30,849 bases of DNA from Mobilitalea sp. (lineage in GTDB: Bacteria; Bacillota_A; Clostridia; Lachnospirales; Lachnospiraceae): contig JARKQP010000461.1 in the NCBI GenBank assembly GCA_029974875.1, positions 1 to 30,849 of the forward strand, given 5' to 3'. Positions 15,348 through 24,026 of this stretch are shown here, piece by piece. A program made the translations under genes and the position numbers. The notes under the pieces were generated by a model, which saw only the letters and a list, made by a program, of their open reading frames with translations, had not been told where the DNA came from and did no database searches. The stretch's first letter is position 1. Every line of letters begins with the position of its first letter.

Positions 15348-16298
15348 ATGAAAAATATGGATACGGTGATGAAGCAGCCGATTACAAAAGACAAGACAGG
15401 ATTAAAAAACAATATCAGGAAATACTGGCCATACTATGTAATGGTATTACCGGGTGTTTTATTCTTCCTTCTATTCAGGTACATACCGATGCTGGGGAGT
15501 GTGATAGCGTTTCAGGATTATTCTGTATTTAAAGGCTTTTTACATAGTAACTGGGCCGGATTAAAGCATTTTAAAGCGCTTTTTTCCTATGCTGACTTTA
15601 ACAGAATATTTGCTAATACCCTGATTTTAGGTTTATTAAAAACGGTAGTAATCTTCCCGATACCGATTATTTTATCCCTGATGCTAAATGAAGTGAAAAA
15701 TCTCAGGCTTAAAAAGATAATTCAAACATCGGTCTATATCCCCTATTTTTTATCCTGGGTAATCGTTGGAGGTTTGATCTTTGATATATTTGGCATTGGC
15801 GGTTTATTTAATAACCTTAGAAATTTTTTAGGTATGGACACTGTCCTGGCAATGCAAAAGGAGTCCTGGTTCCGTCCGATTTATGTGGTATCATCTATTT
15901 GGAAGGATGCAGGCTGGGGCACGGTTGTCTATCTGGCAGCCATCAGTGGAATCGATCCCGCGCTTTACGAGTCGGCAACTGTGGATGGTGCTTCCCGGTT
16001 TAATAGAATGAGATTTATCACATTTCCGTTGCTGGTGCCTACCATACTTACAATCTTCTTATTAAATATCGGCGGATTTTTAGAGCTTGGTTTTGATCAG
16101 GTATATAACCTGATAACACCGATGACCTATAGTGTTGGAGATATATTCGATACCTATGTGTTCAGGGTCGGGATTCAAAAAGCGCAATACAGCTTTACTA
16201 CCGCAGTAGGATTATTTCAGTCAGTCATCGGACTTCTGCTGGTATTGACATTTAATAAATTGGCTAATAAATTTTCAGATAATGGAGGTCTGTGGTAA
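15348..16298 (+). CDS. LplB-type ABC sugar permease (module 2)
   Basis: This is a permease of 316 residues with about six membrane helices. The early stretch LLFRYIPMLGSVIAFQDYS is typical of LplB/YtcP-partner subunits. The ATPase-contact loop reads ESATVDGASRFNRMRF (E208), with serine in place of the first alanine of EAA, followed by ITFPLL. The C-terminal part, LTFNKLANKFSDNGGLW, is a family signature. AGGAGGTC directly upstream supports the ATG. Its stop codon overlaps the next gene's ATG by one base, so the two permeases are translationally coupled. No ATPase gene is nearby. Confidence 0.9.
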   Translation: MKNMDTVMKQPITKDKTGLKNNIRKYWPYYVMVLPGVLFFLLFRYIPMLGSVIAFQDYSVFKGFLHSNWAGLKHFKALFSYADFNRIFANTLILGLLKTVVIFPIPIILSLMLNEVKNLRLKKIIQTSVYIPYFLSWVIVGGLIFDIFGIGGLFNNLRNFLGMDTVLAMQKESWFRPIYVVSSIWKDAGWGTVVYLAAISGIDPALYESATVDGASRFNRMRFITFPLLVPTILTIFLLNIGGFLELGFDQVYNLITPMTYSVGDIFDTYVFRVGIQKAQYSFTTAVGLFQSVIGLLLVLTFNKLANKFSDNGGLW

Positions 16299-17164
16299 TG
16301 AAAGAATCCATAAAAGATAGGTTGTTTCAGAATGCAATTACAATTATTTTGTGCATTATAGGGATTATTGCACTTATCCCGCTCATCAGTGTAGTCGCAA
16401 TGTCTTTTAGCTCAAAGGCAGCATCTGATATGAACATTGTTAATCTGTGGCCTGTGGGCTTCACATTCTCATCGTGGCAGTATATTTTGTCCGACATCGG
16501 TATATGGAAAGCTTTTGCGATGACCTTCACATCAACAATCGTAGGAACCATAATAGCCATTGTAGTCACTTCCGTCATGGCATATCCACTTTCAAAAACA
16601 AATTTTAAAGCAGGCGGAGTGATTATGCTTTTTGTAATTATTACTATGATTTTCAAAGCGCCAATCGTTCCTTATTTCTTGACAATTAAAGGGATGGGAC
16701 TATTCAATAATCCGTTGGTGCTGATTTTCCCGCATATTCTAACGGCATATAATCTGGCTATTATGAGAACCTTTTTTAAACAATTTCCGCTGGAAATTGA
16801 AGAAGCAGCGATGATTGATGGCTGCGGATCCTTTAAGCTTCTGTATAAAATAGTATTGCCTTCATCAAAAGCCGTATTGACCACAGTAGGCCTTTTTTAC
16901 GCCGTTACTATGTGGAACCAATTTCAACATCCTTTGATGTTCTTGCAGGATACAGATTTATTTCCCCTGCAGCTGAAAATCCGGCAATTAGTTAGCGGTG
17001 GCAGTGAGCTGGCTAATATCACGATGGCGGCTAATGTAAACTATACGGAGAGTACCTTAAGCGCAGCAGCTGTTGTCTTTGCAATTGCGCCGATTATTGC
17101 GATTTATCCCTGGCTGCAAAAGTACTTTGCCAAGGGTGCCATGCTTGGCTCGGTAAAAGGATGA
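16298..17164 (+). CDS. LplC-type ABC sugar permease (module 2)
   Basis: This protein of 288 residues is the partner permease. It shows about six helices, an EAA loop EEAAMIDGCGSFKLLYK (about 168-184) followed by IVLPSSK, and the C-terminal signature YPWLQKYFAKGAMLGSVKG. The ATG at 16298 overlaps the previous TAA and has GGAGGT nine bases upstream; an in-frame GTG at 16292 is a poorer choice. It forms the second half of the channel. It is followed by an 83-nt spacer with partly competing short stems and then the kinase gene, presumably in the same transcript. Confidence 0.9.
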   Translation: MKESIKDRLFQNAITIILCIIGIIALIPLISVVAMSFSSKAASDMNIVNLWPVGFTFSSWQYILSDIGIWKAFAMTFTSTIVGTIIAIVVTSVMAYPLSKTNFKAGGVIMLFVIITMIFKAPIVPYFLTIKGMGLFNNPLVLIFPHILTAYNLAIMRTFFKQFPLEIEEAAMIDGCGSFKLLYKIVLPSSKAVLTTVGLFYAVTMWNQFQHPLMFLQDTDLFPLQLKIRQLVSGGSELANITMAANVNYTESTLSAAAVVFAIAPIIAIYPWLQKYFAKGAMLGSVKG

Positions 17165-17247
17165 AGGAGCTTGGAAAAAGGCGGATAGCTTAACGGGTGG
17201 AGCTATTGGTAAGTTGCCTGGGGGCTACGCTCCAAAAGGGTGGGTTT

Positions 17248-19065
17248 ATGATTAAGAGAGTTTTTAAGGATATGAAAATCAGGAAAAAATTAATAATAAG
17301 TTATCTTCTCGCGTGCGTTGTCCCGTTGATTGGTACCTGTGCTATTATTTATATTGTTTCGGCGCGCAACTTAGAAGAGACCTCCCTTGAATTTGCCGGG
17401 GCTTTTAGTTCTCAGATTGTGATGAACATTGACGATTTTATTGAAGAGTATGACAGGGTGACAAAAACGGTTCTTGTAGACAATGATGTCATCTATCAAA
17501 TGGATAATACGGGTAACCAAAGTGTGATGGACAAGGTAAACCATCAGCTATACATGCGCAAGGTCGTAATGCGTCTTGTAACATTAAAACCTGAAATCAG
17601 AAGCATTTGCTTTCTGACAGCGGAAGATCAATTTTATCAATTTAACAGTGAAGGCACTAACATCGACGAGGAAGTATTAAAGCAGCAGGAGTGGCTGGAA
17701 AGAATCATTAAATCAGAAGACAGGCTTATCGTGACAGCAGTACATGACCGAAGCTATTGTGACAGGGATCAGGATGGCATTGTAATCACTGTAGGCAGAA
17801 AAATTTTAGATTATAGGGGGGCTTATGAAGGGATAGTCTTAATGGACTTAGAGCCAGCCAGTTTAATCGAGTTAAGTGACGGCTTTTTACTCGCACGCAG
17901 CCAATACAATATAAAAATTAGTATAACGGATTCGAATTATGGAATATTATACGATTCGGATGTGGCAAGCGGAAGGTTGACCTGGGAAGAGGCGAAAACG
18001 GATATGCCTCTGCTTAGCGATAAGAATCCACAAGACTACATCGTTTTGACAAATGATACGAAAAGAGGAGATTTAAAAGTCAATGTTGTGATACCGAGAA
18101 GCAGCTTGCTTTTTAAAATTAATAAAGTAGGCTATGTTACAGGCTCCGCCATATTTGGCTGTATCGTATTAATTGTTACGATCTCGACCTTCTTTAGCAG
18201 AATGATTACAAAGCCTATCGGTAAGCTGCAAAAACGGATGGGGCAGATAGAAGAAGGGGAGTACAAAGAGCTGATCCAAAAGGATTCTGATGACGAGATC
18301 GGAAGCCTTGTAAATAGCTATAACCGCATGGTGCTTAAGATAAAAGCGCTAATCGAAGATGTATATGTGGCTGAAATAAAGCAAAAGAATGCCAGATACC
18401 TGGCCTTAAAAACCCAAATCAATCCCCATATGCTTTACAATACACTTGAATCTATCCGTATGAAGGCGCTGGTAAACGGCGCCGATGAAGTGGCTGATAT
18501 GATTAAGATTCTGGCGAAAATGTTCCGTATGACACTAAATGAAAGTACAAAGCCACATAAAATAAAAGACGAGGTTGACTATGCGGAGCACTATATCAGG
18601 TTACAGAATATGAGGTTCCAGGATTCCTTTTTTCTGGAGGTGAGGCTGGAGGAGAAGCTTCAGAATGCCTCCATCATATCAATGATCCTACAGCCGATCA
18701 TTGAAAACAGTATTGAGCATGGCTTAAAGGGAAGAGGCTCCAGGATGCATATTCTTGTAACAGGCGAGCTTTCCAATGAGAAGGATATTATAATACGGAT
18801 TTGCGATGACGGAAAGGGAATGTCAGCAGAACGGGTAGAAGAGATCAACAATTTAATCTGCACCGCCCAGTCCGATAAGCTTAAACTGGAGCCAAGGGAG
18901 GAAGAGAGAAGAACAGGTATTGGCCTGAAAAGTATTACGGAGCGGATTAAGCTATATTATGGGGATAATTATTATCTAAGAGTCCTAACCAGCGGGCAGG
19001 AAGGAACTGCAATAGAGCTTTGCATTCCTGCTGTGTGGGAAGAATTTAAGGAGGAACGTAGATGA
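17248..19065 (+). CDS. YesM-type sensor histidine kinase (sugar module 2)
   Basis: This is a kinase of 605 residues with transmembrane segment 1 at about 14-38, a long extracellular sensor (about 39-294, probably Cache-like) and transmembrane segment 2 at about 296-318. A HAMP domain follows (about 316-370, ending in a coiled coil). The His_kinase helix has phospho-acceptor H394 in QINPHMLYNTLESI, with methionine where relatives have phenylalanine. The ATPase domain has N487 in IIENSIEHG, D520/D521 in CDDGKGM and the glycine box GIGLKSITERI. I start at 17248, since a longer GTG frame from 17197 has no SD, although the SD here (GGGTGG) is itself weak. Its stop overlaps the regulator's start (ATGA). 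It probably senses the substrate of the module 2 transporter. Confidence 0.9.
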   Translation: MIKRVFKDMKIRKKLIISYLLACVVPLIGTCAIIYIVSARNLEETSLEFAGAFSSQIVMNIDDFIEEYDRVTKTVLVDNDVIYQMDNTGNQSVMDKVNHQLYMRKVVMRLVTLKPEIRSICFLTAEDQFYQFNSEGTNIDEEVLKQQEWLERIIKSEDRLIVTAVHDRSYCDRDQDGIVITVGRKILDYRGAYEGIVLMDLEPASLIELSDGFLLARSQYNIKISITDSNYGILYDSDVASGRLTWEEAKTDMPLLSDKNPQDYIVLTNDTKRGDLKVNVVIPRSSLLFKINKVGYVTGSAIFGCIVLIVTISTFFSRMITKPIGKLQKRMGQIEEGEYKELIQKDSDDEIGSLVNSYNRMVLKIKALIEDVYVAEIKQKNARYLALKTQINPHMLYNTLESIRMKALVNGADEVADMIKILAKMFRMTLNESTKPHKIKDEVDYAEHYIRLQNMRFQDSFFLEVRLEEKLQNASIISMILQPIIENSIEHGLKGRGSRMHILVTGELSNEKDIIIRICDDGKGMSAERVEEINNLICTAQSDKLKLEPREEERRTGIGLKSITERIKLYYGDNYYLRVLTSGQEGTAIELCIPAVWEEFKEERR

Positions 19066-20636
19066 CTTACCGTATCTTGGTTGTGGATGACGAGGTGGGG
19101 ATAGCAGAGGGAATCAGCTTTATGATCGGACGTCTGATGCCGGAATGTGAGGTGATTGGACTCGCATTTGATGGCATGCATGGATATGAAAAGGCGCTTT
19201 CCCTGAAGCCGGATATTATCATTACTGATATACGCATGCCTGAGATTGACGGACTGGAGATGATCAGGCGGTTAAAAGAAGCGGATGTCCAGGCAAGCTA
19301 TATCATTTTAAGCGGATATGCTGAGTTCCAGTATGCCCGGACTGCAATTACTTTAGGCGTTGAAGAATATATTACAAAGCCGGTGGATGAGGATGAATTA
19401 TGCTCCGTCCTGGCAAATTCCTGTAAACGTGTAAAGGAAGAGCGGAGAAAACAGGAGCAGGAGCAGGAAATGGAGCGAACCATGATGGGGTATACGCTTA
19501 AAAAGATTCTTGAAAGCCCTGAATTATCACCGGAAGGATTAAAGTCCAGGCTTCAGCAAATTGGGTTCCCGATTCACTATAGATGGTATGTGGGTGCCAT
19601 ATTACAAATCAACGCTGAAAAAATGAATGAAGCAGGGGAAGTACTTCTGAATAACATAAAAGAAGCATCAGAGCGATATCTGACCATTTGCCAGGAAAAA
19701 ATGATTGTTCCCCTTTCAGATGATTCCTTGGCAATTATCATGGCACACGACAGTGATTTGAAAAGCATATCCGAGGTAATCAGAAGGCTGAGGGTAGAAA
19801 TTTCAAAGTCCTTTGGAATTAGTATTAATATTGGCGTGGGAAGAATGTACCATAAATTTGAAGAGATCAGGGAGTCCTTTGAGGAAGCGAGATGTGCCCT
19901 GAATTACAAGATCATTAAAGGCTTGGACTGCGTCATAATGTATGACCAGATTTGTGATATTGAATTAAAGCCGAACCTGGTGGCAATGGAGGATATTAAA
20001 CGGTTTGAAAATTGCATTGATAATATGGATGATAAGGGCTGCAAATTAGTGATTGAGGACATTTTCCAGAAAATTGAGAAGGAAAAGGACGTAACCTTAA
20101 CGGATCTTCAGCTGATCAGCCTGAACCTGATTCTGTCCGGTGTAAGAAAAATGTCCTTTATGCAAATTCAGTTGAGTGAGTATCTTGGAAAAAACATATT
20201 CTCTTTGGAGAGCATTGAGAAATTTCAAACAACAACGCAATTAAAAAATTGGATCTTTAATATGCTGAAAAGCATGAATGAGCTGATGATAAAAAATAGT
20301 CTCCCCGAAAAGCGTGATATCGTGGAGGAAGCAAAGGAATATATGAAACGGAATTTCAATCGGAATATCAGCTTAAATGAAATCTCAGAACGGTTTTTCA
20401 TAAACCCCTATTATTTTAGCCAGCTTTTCAAGAAAAAGACAGGTGAGAATTATCAGAATTACCTCATGGGACTGCGGGTTGGAAGGGCGAAAAAGCTCTT
20501 GGAGGAAACTGACTTAAAGCTTTATGAAATCTGTGAATTGGTGGGTTATGCTGATATCAACCATTTTAATAAAATATTCGACAGAGTTGTAGGGATGAAA
20601 CCCGGTGAATATAAGAAAAGCTTGGAGCGGAGATAG
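19062..20636 (+). CDS. YesN-type response regulator with AraC output (sugar module 2)
   Basis: This is a regulator of 524 residues. The receiver domain (about 1-120) is complete, with D9/D10, phospho-acceptor D56 in ITDIRMP, S84 and K106 in ITKPVDEDEL. A long middle region (about 125-420) follows, with a GGDEF-like fragment (SFGISINIGVGR) and a helical linker of the YesN type. The C-terminal AraC domain (about 425-524) has YYFSQLFKKKTGENYQNY and a second HTH ending GYADINHFNKIFDR. GGAGG precedes the ATG, which overlaps the kinase stop by 4 nt. It probably activates the module 2 promoter and perhaps the glycosidases downstream. Unlike the module 1 regulator it retains the switch lysine. Confidence 0.92.
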   Translation: MTYRILVVDDEVGIAEGISFMIGRLMPECEVIGLAFDGMHGYEKALSLKPDIIITDIRMPEIDGLEMIRRLKEADVQASYIILSGYAEFQYARTAITLGVEEYITKPVDEDELCSVLANSCKRVKEERRKQEQEQEMERTMMGYTLKKILESPELSPEGLKSRLQQIGFPIHYRWYVGAILQINAEKMNEAGEVLLNNIKEASERYLTICQEKMIVPLSDDSLAIIMAHDSDLKSISEVIRRLRVEISKSFGISINIGVGRMYHKFEEIRESFEEARCALNYKIIKGLDCVIMYDQICDIELKPNLVAMEDIKRFENCIDNMDDKGCKLVIEDIFQKIEKEKDVTLTDLQLISLNLILSGVRKMSFMQIQLSEYLGKNIFSLESIEKFQTTTQLKNWIFNMLKSMNELMIKNSLPEKRDIVEEAKEYMKRNFNRNISLNEISERFFINPYYFSQLFKKKTGENYQNYLMGLRVGRAKKLLEETDLKLYEICELVGYADINHFNKIFDRVVGMKPGEYKKSLERR

Positions 20637-20659
20637 CGGTAGAAAGAGGAGGTACTGGT

Positions 20660-23347
20660 ATGCAAAGGTTAAGCCGTTTGGGAGAGGTTCTATCGGAAAA
20701 AGAAGAAAACTATATTTTACCCTTTCTATGGTTACACGGTAAGGAGGAAGCGGTTCTAAGAGGATATATGCAAAAAATATGGGAAACCGGAATCAGGGCT
20801 GTTTGTTTAGAATCAAGGCCCCATCCTGATTTTGCCGGGGAGCTTTGGTGGAATGATGTAGCAATCATACTTGATGAGGCTAAAAAGCTGGATATGAAGG
20901 TTTGGATTCTGGATGATGCGCATTTCCCCACGGGTTTTGCAAACGGAAAATTGAAGGATGCAGATGATAAGCTAAAAAGAAAGTTTCTGATACATAGAGA
21001 ATTCGACGTAGAAGGTCCCTTATCCGACTACCGGATCAGAGTTGATTTGGAAAATGGGCTGGGTGTAATGGGCACTCCCTTATCCAAGCACCCTTCAAGA
21101 TTAATGGCTTGCTTAATGGCAAAGCGTATACAGGGTGAGATGTGGAAAGGTACCCTTGATGACCTGACAGAGCATTATTCGAAGGGGTGGGTTACATTTG
21201 ACGTACCGGAGGGAAAATACCGGATCACCCTTATTATTGAGCAAACCGGAGCGGCCTCCGTACAGCAGGATTATATTAATATGCTGGATAAAAGCTCAGT
21301 TAAAATTTTGGTCGATGAGGTGTATGAATCCCATTATGCACATTTCGGAGAGTATTTTGGAACAACCTTAATGGGCTTTTTCTCTGATGAACCGGGCTTT
21401 TACAATCTAACCAACCGTACAGGATTTTCTATGGATATGAAAATAGGAACAGAGATGCCCCTGCCCTGGGATGAGAGCGTAGAGTCAAGATTAAAAGAGC
21501 GCTTGGGCAATCACATAAGACGTGATCTGCCCTTGCTATGGTTTGAGGGAGGAGAGGCGGCCCAGAGAATCAGATATCACTATATGGACATCGTTACAGA
21601 TCTTTACCGGGAAAATTTTTCACAGTATCTTGGGAAATGGTGCGAAGATCATGGAGTAGAGTATATCGGACATATCATCGAGGACAACAATGTACATGCA
21701 CGTCTGGGGCCTAGCTGCGGGCATTATTTTAAGGCGGTACAGGGCCAGCATATGTCAGGAATAGACGTAGTCCAGCATCAAATAATGCCTGAGATGAAGG
21801 AAGATTACTTTAGCTTTGTCCTAAATAAAGAAGCTGACGGGGCATTTTATTATTATGGTTTAGCAAAGCTTGGCACATCAATGGCGCATTTTGAAAGAAA
21901 AACCAAGGGACGGGCTTTATGTGAGTTATATGGTGCATATGGGTGGATGGAAGGGATTTCGTTAATGAAGTGGCTTACAGACCATATGCTGGTAAGGGGA
22001 ATTAACGTATATGTGCCCCATGCATTTTCTGAAAAGGATTTTCCGGATCCGGATTGTCCTCCCCATTTTTATGGGCATGGGAAAAACACTCAATTTCCGT
22101 ATATGAAATATTTGTTCAACTATTTAAACAGGGCTTGCCATCTTCTTAGCGACGGAAGGCCAAGTATTCATGTAGCAGTGGTTTATCATGCGGAAATGGA
22201 ATGGATGGGGGAAACGATGATGTTTCACCACATTGGAAAAGAGCTTATGGACCAGCAGATGGACTATGATGTAATTCCTATGGAAAGGTTGTTAACATTC
22301 CAGGTAAAAGACAGTAAATTGCAGGAGAATGAATTGCCAAGGGATAAATTACAAAGGAATAAATTGCAAAGTGATAAATTACAGAGTGATAAATTGCGAG
22401 AGGATAAATTGCAAGAAGAAGGGGTGTCTTATCAGTGCGTATTTGTTCCGGGGGCTGAAAAATATCCGCAACAGTTGATCGATTGGGTTGACGCGGTCAG
22501 AGAGAAAGGTTTGCCTGTGTTCCAGGTGATATCAGACAAATTTGATAATGAGGCTCTTCCCATTCCTGAAATTAAGCTGGATAAGGTGGCGAAAGTTGCA
22601 GAGAAGTTTGGATGTAAAAAAATTAAAGCTGCTTCAAGCTTTGATTATCTGAGATATTATCGGTACTTACATGAAAAAGAAAACATGAGAATTCACATGT
22701 TCTTCAATGAATCAACCTTGCGGACGGTTGATACAGCAATAACAATGGATGATCATGAGTGCGGATTTATCTATGTCTATGATCCTTATGAAAACTGTCT
22801 GTTAAAAAAATTAGCTTCGACAGATAGAACTATTATGATTCACCTTGAACCGACAGAGACTTTATTTTTAATTGAAACTGACGAAAACTATGAAATTAAG
22901 GACGGGCGTTTAAAAAGCTATGAAGACAAACAAGAAATCCAATCTGAATTCAGTTTTGAGATAACTGCATCTTATTTTGACAATACTGACAAAATTGAAT
23001 TTATAGGTCATACTTGCGAACTGAAGGATTTTTTCAAATGGAGACCTGACTTTGCAGGATACATATATTACAAAACATGGCTGGATAAACAAGCTGGATC
23101 CTGTGAACTTGATTTAGGAAAAGCTTATGAAGCTGTTGAGGTCTTTGTTAATGGGCAATCTGCAGGGGTAAAGATTAATAAGCCCTATCGTTTCGATTTA
23201 TCGAATATGCTAAACAAAGAAAAGAATGAGGTCATAATAAAAGTGGCAACAAACCTTGTTTATGCATTATGTGACAGGTTTTCAAGAAATGTGGCTATCC
23301 CCCCGATGGGATTACTAGGACCGGTTAAGCTGTATAAGCATCAATAG
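20660..23347 (+). CDS. Glycoside hydrolase-like protein distantly related to GH106, with repeat expansion
   Basis: This large cytoplasmic-looking protein (895 residues, no signal peptide) has an N-terminal TIM-barrel part (about 1-520) with WILDDAHFPTGFANG (D85, D86), FFSDEPGF (D243, E244) and HIIEDNN (E341), which are candidate catalytic acids. A Rossmann-like part follows (about 520-650, VIPMERLL then CVFVPGAEK), and the C-terminal GH2-like carbohydrate-binding sandwich (about 770-895) holds EVFVNGQSAGVKINKPY. The overall order mirrors the GH106 protein at 25484, and I regard them as distant paralogues. Enzyme class and substrate are not certain. It sits 23 nt behind the regulator with AGGAGG, so it is probably the last gene of module 2. 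An in-frame 15-nt tandem repeat (22319-22420) inserts pentapeptides into a loop. Confidence 0.65.
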   Translation: MQRLSRLGEVLSEKEENYILPFLWLHGKEEAVLRGYMQKIWETGIRAVCLESRPHPDFAGELWWNDVAIILDEAKKLDMKVWILDDAHFPTGFANGKLKDADDKLKRKFLIHREFDVEGPLSDYRIRVDLENGLGVMGTPLSKHPSRLMACLMAKRIQGEMWKGTLDDLTEHYSKGWVTFDVPEGKYRITLIIEQTGAASVQQDYINMLDKSSVKILVDEVYESHYAHFGEYFGTTLMGFFSDEPGFYNLTNRTGFSMDMKIGTEMPLPWDESVESRLKERLGNHIRRDLPLLWFEGGEAAQRIRYHYMDIVTDLYRENFSQYLGKWCEDHGVEYIGHIIEDNNVHARLGPSCGHYFKAVQGQHMSGIDVVQHQIMPEMKEDYFSFVLNKEADGAFYYYGLAKLGTSMAHFERKTKGRALCELYGAYGWMEGISLMKWLTDHMLVRGINVYVPHAFSEKDFPDPDCPPHFYGHGKNTQFPYMKYLFNYLNRACHLLSDGRPSIHVAVVYHAEMEWMGETMMFHHIGKELMDQQMDYDVIPMERLLTFQVKDSKLQENELPRDKLQRNKLQSDKLQSDKLREDKLQEEGVSYQCVFVPGAEKYPQQLIDWVDAVREKGLPVFQVISDKFDNEALPIPEIKLDKVAKVAEKFGCKKIKAASSFDYLRYYRYLHEKENMRIHMFFNESTLRTVDTAITMDDHECGFIYVYDPYENCLLKKLASTDRTIMIHLEPTETLFLIETDENYEIKDGRLKSYEDKQEIQSEFSFEITASYFDNTDKIEFIGHTCELKDFFKWRPDFAGYIYYKTWLDKQAGSCELDLGKAYEAVEVFVNGQSAGVKINKPYRFDLSNMLNKEKNEVIIKVATNLVYALCDRFSRNVAIPPMGLLGPVKLYKHQ
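22319..22420 (+). repeat. In-frame 15-nt tandem repeat encoding a pentapeptide array
   Basis: Six full units plus a partial seventh encode residues 554-587 as LQENE, LPRDK, LQRNK, LQSDK, LQSDK, LREDK, LQEE. The two central units differ only by one silent base pair near their start. The array is charged, predicted helical, and lies between the strand ending TFQVKDSK and the one beginning YQCVFVPG, where relatives normally have a short loop. Confidence 0.85.
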
Positions 23348-23432
23348 ATGCCTTTATAAACATGATAGGCACCAAAGCCCCGTTATCCCACAAAAGTGAC
23401 TGGGTTCTATATCAAACGGGACTCAATAGTAT

Positions 23433-23468
23433 AAAATGACAGAGTATGAAACATACCCTGTCATTTTT
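23433..23468. terminator. Bidirectional terminator between module 2 and the HicB gene
   Basis: AAAATGACAG and GTATG (23433-23448) pair with CATAC and CTGTCATTTT with a single A-C mismatch, loop AAA, followed by T residues. It is related in sequence to the terminator at 12407-12451. Confidence 0.85.
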
Positions 23469-23497
23469 CTCCGTTAATATCGGATATTTTGATCCCA

Positions 23498-23704
23498 TTA
23501 GATGGATACCTCCAAGGTAGTGACTAGGGTTTGAGGATGATCGATTACTGTAGAATCATCTTCAAAGTAAAGCTGTAGGGCTTCAGTAAGGTTGGACAAG
23601 GCTTCTTCAATGGTTTTGCCTTGTGAGGCAACATTGTTTTCTACACATTTGGCAACATACCAAGTGTCTTCTTTTTGTATGATAACAGTAACTTTTACAC
23701 TCAT
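23498..23704 (-). CDS. Orphan HicB-like antitoxin
   Basis: This small protein of 68 residues has the HicB partial RNase H fold: strand VKVTVIIQKEDTWYVAKCVENN, then the SQGKTIEEALSNLTEALQLYFED helix signature. The start at 23704 is preferred because GAGGTG lies just upstream (minus strand); an in-frame ATG at 23734 is less likely. HicB proteins normally neutralise HicA mRNA interferases and often repress their operon. No HicA-like frame is seen upstream or downstream within the window, and there is no extra C-terminal DNA-binding domain. It may therefore be a solitary antitoxin or a HicB-like protein of unrelated function. The minus-strand promoter may use TATAAT near 23830. Confidence 0.72.
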   Translation of the reverse strand: MSVKVTVIIQKEDTWYVAKCVENNVASQGKTIEEALSNLTEALQLYFEDDSTVIDHPQTLVTTLEVSI

Positions 23705-23937
23705 AGGAACACCTCGCTCTAAGAATATAGGCAATCAGAAGTGAGCCTTAATTCTGATAAAAGGCGCTGCCTTTGCGCCGTATACTTCGTATCGGAACAT
23801 GTAATTTCTTTCCTATACGATATCTTTATTATATCATGATAGTATAATAATTAATAGTGTAAAATAAAATGGAAACGTAAATGCCAAAACAGAGGAAACA
23901 GCTCATATGTGTTCTCCCACAGCACCCTCAACCTGGG

Positions 23938-24021
23938 ATAAGGTGGATGGAGCATTACCGTAAAGTACTTCAATGCTGCCATGAAAATAACATTGTACCA
24001 ATGGTATGCCTTCACTATTTT
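23938..24021 (+). pseudogene. Relic of a GH1 beta-glucosidase
   Basis: A short plus-strand stretch encodes EHYRKVLQCCHENNIVPMV followed by CLHYF. This is the conserved GH1 segment that usually reads HYR-V-alternating residues, then I-P-V-TLHHF in 6-phospho-beta-glucosidases. The surrounding frame (23881-24090) lacks an RBS, the upstream part is in shifted frames, and the downstream sequence becomes the end of the minus-strand GIY-YIG gene. It is a fragment of about 28 codons, clearly not functional. It marks decay or insertion at this junction. Confidence 0.6.
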
Positions 24022-24026
24022 TGCAT

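Noticed and set aside
15212..15532. 106-codon plus-strand frame between binding protein 2 and the permease
   Set aside because: It overlaps the permease start in another frame, lacks an SD and matches no family.
10545..17164. Search for an ABC ATPase beside the permeases
   Set aside because: No Walker A, signature or Walker B motif is visible in any frame; the ATPase must be encoded elsewhere.
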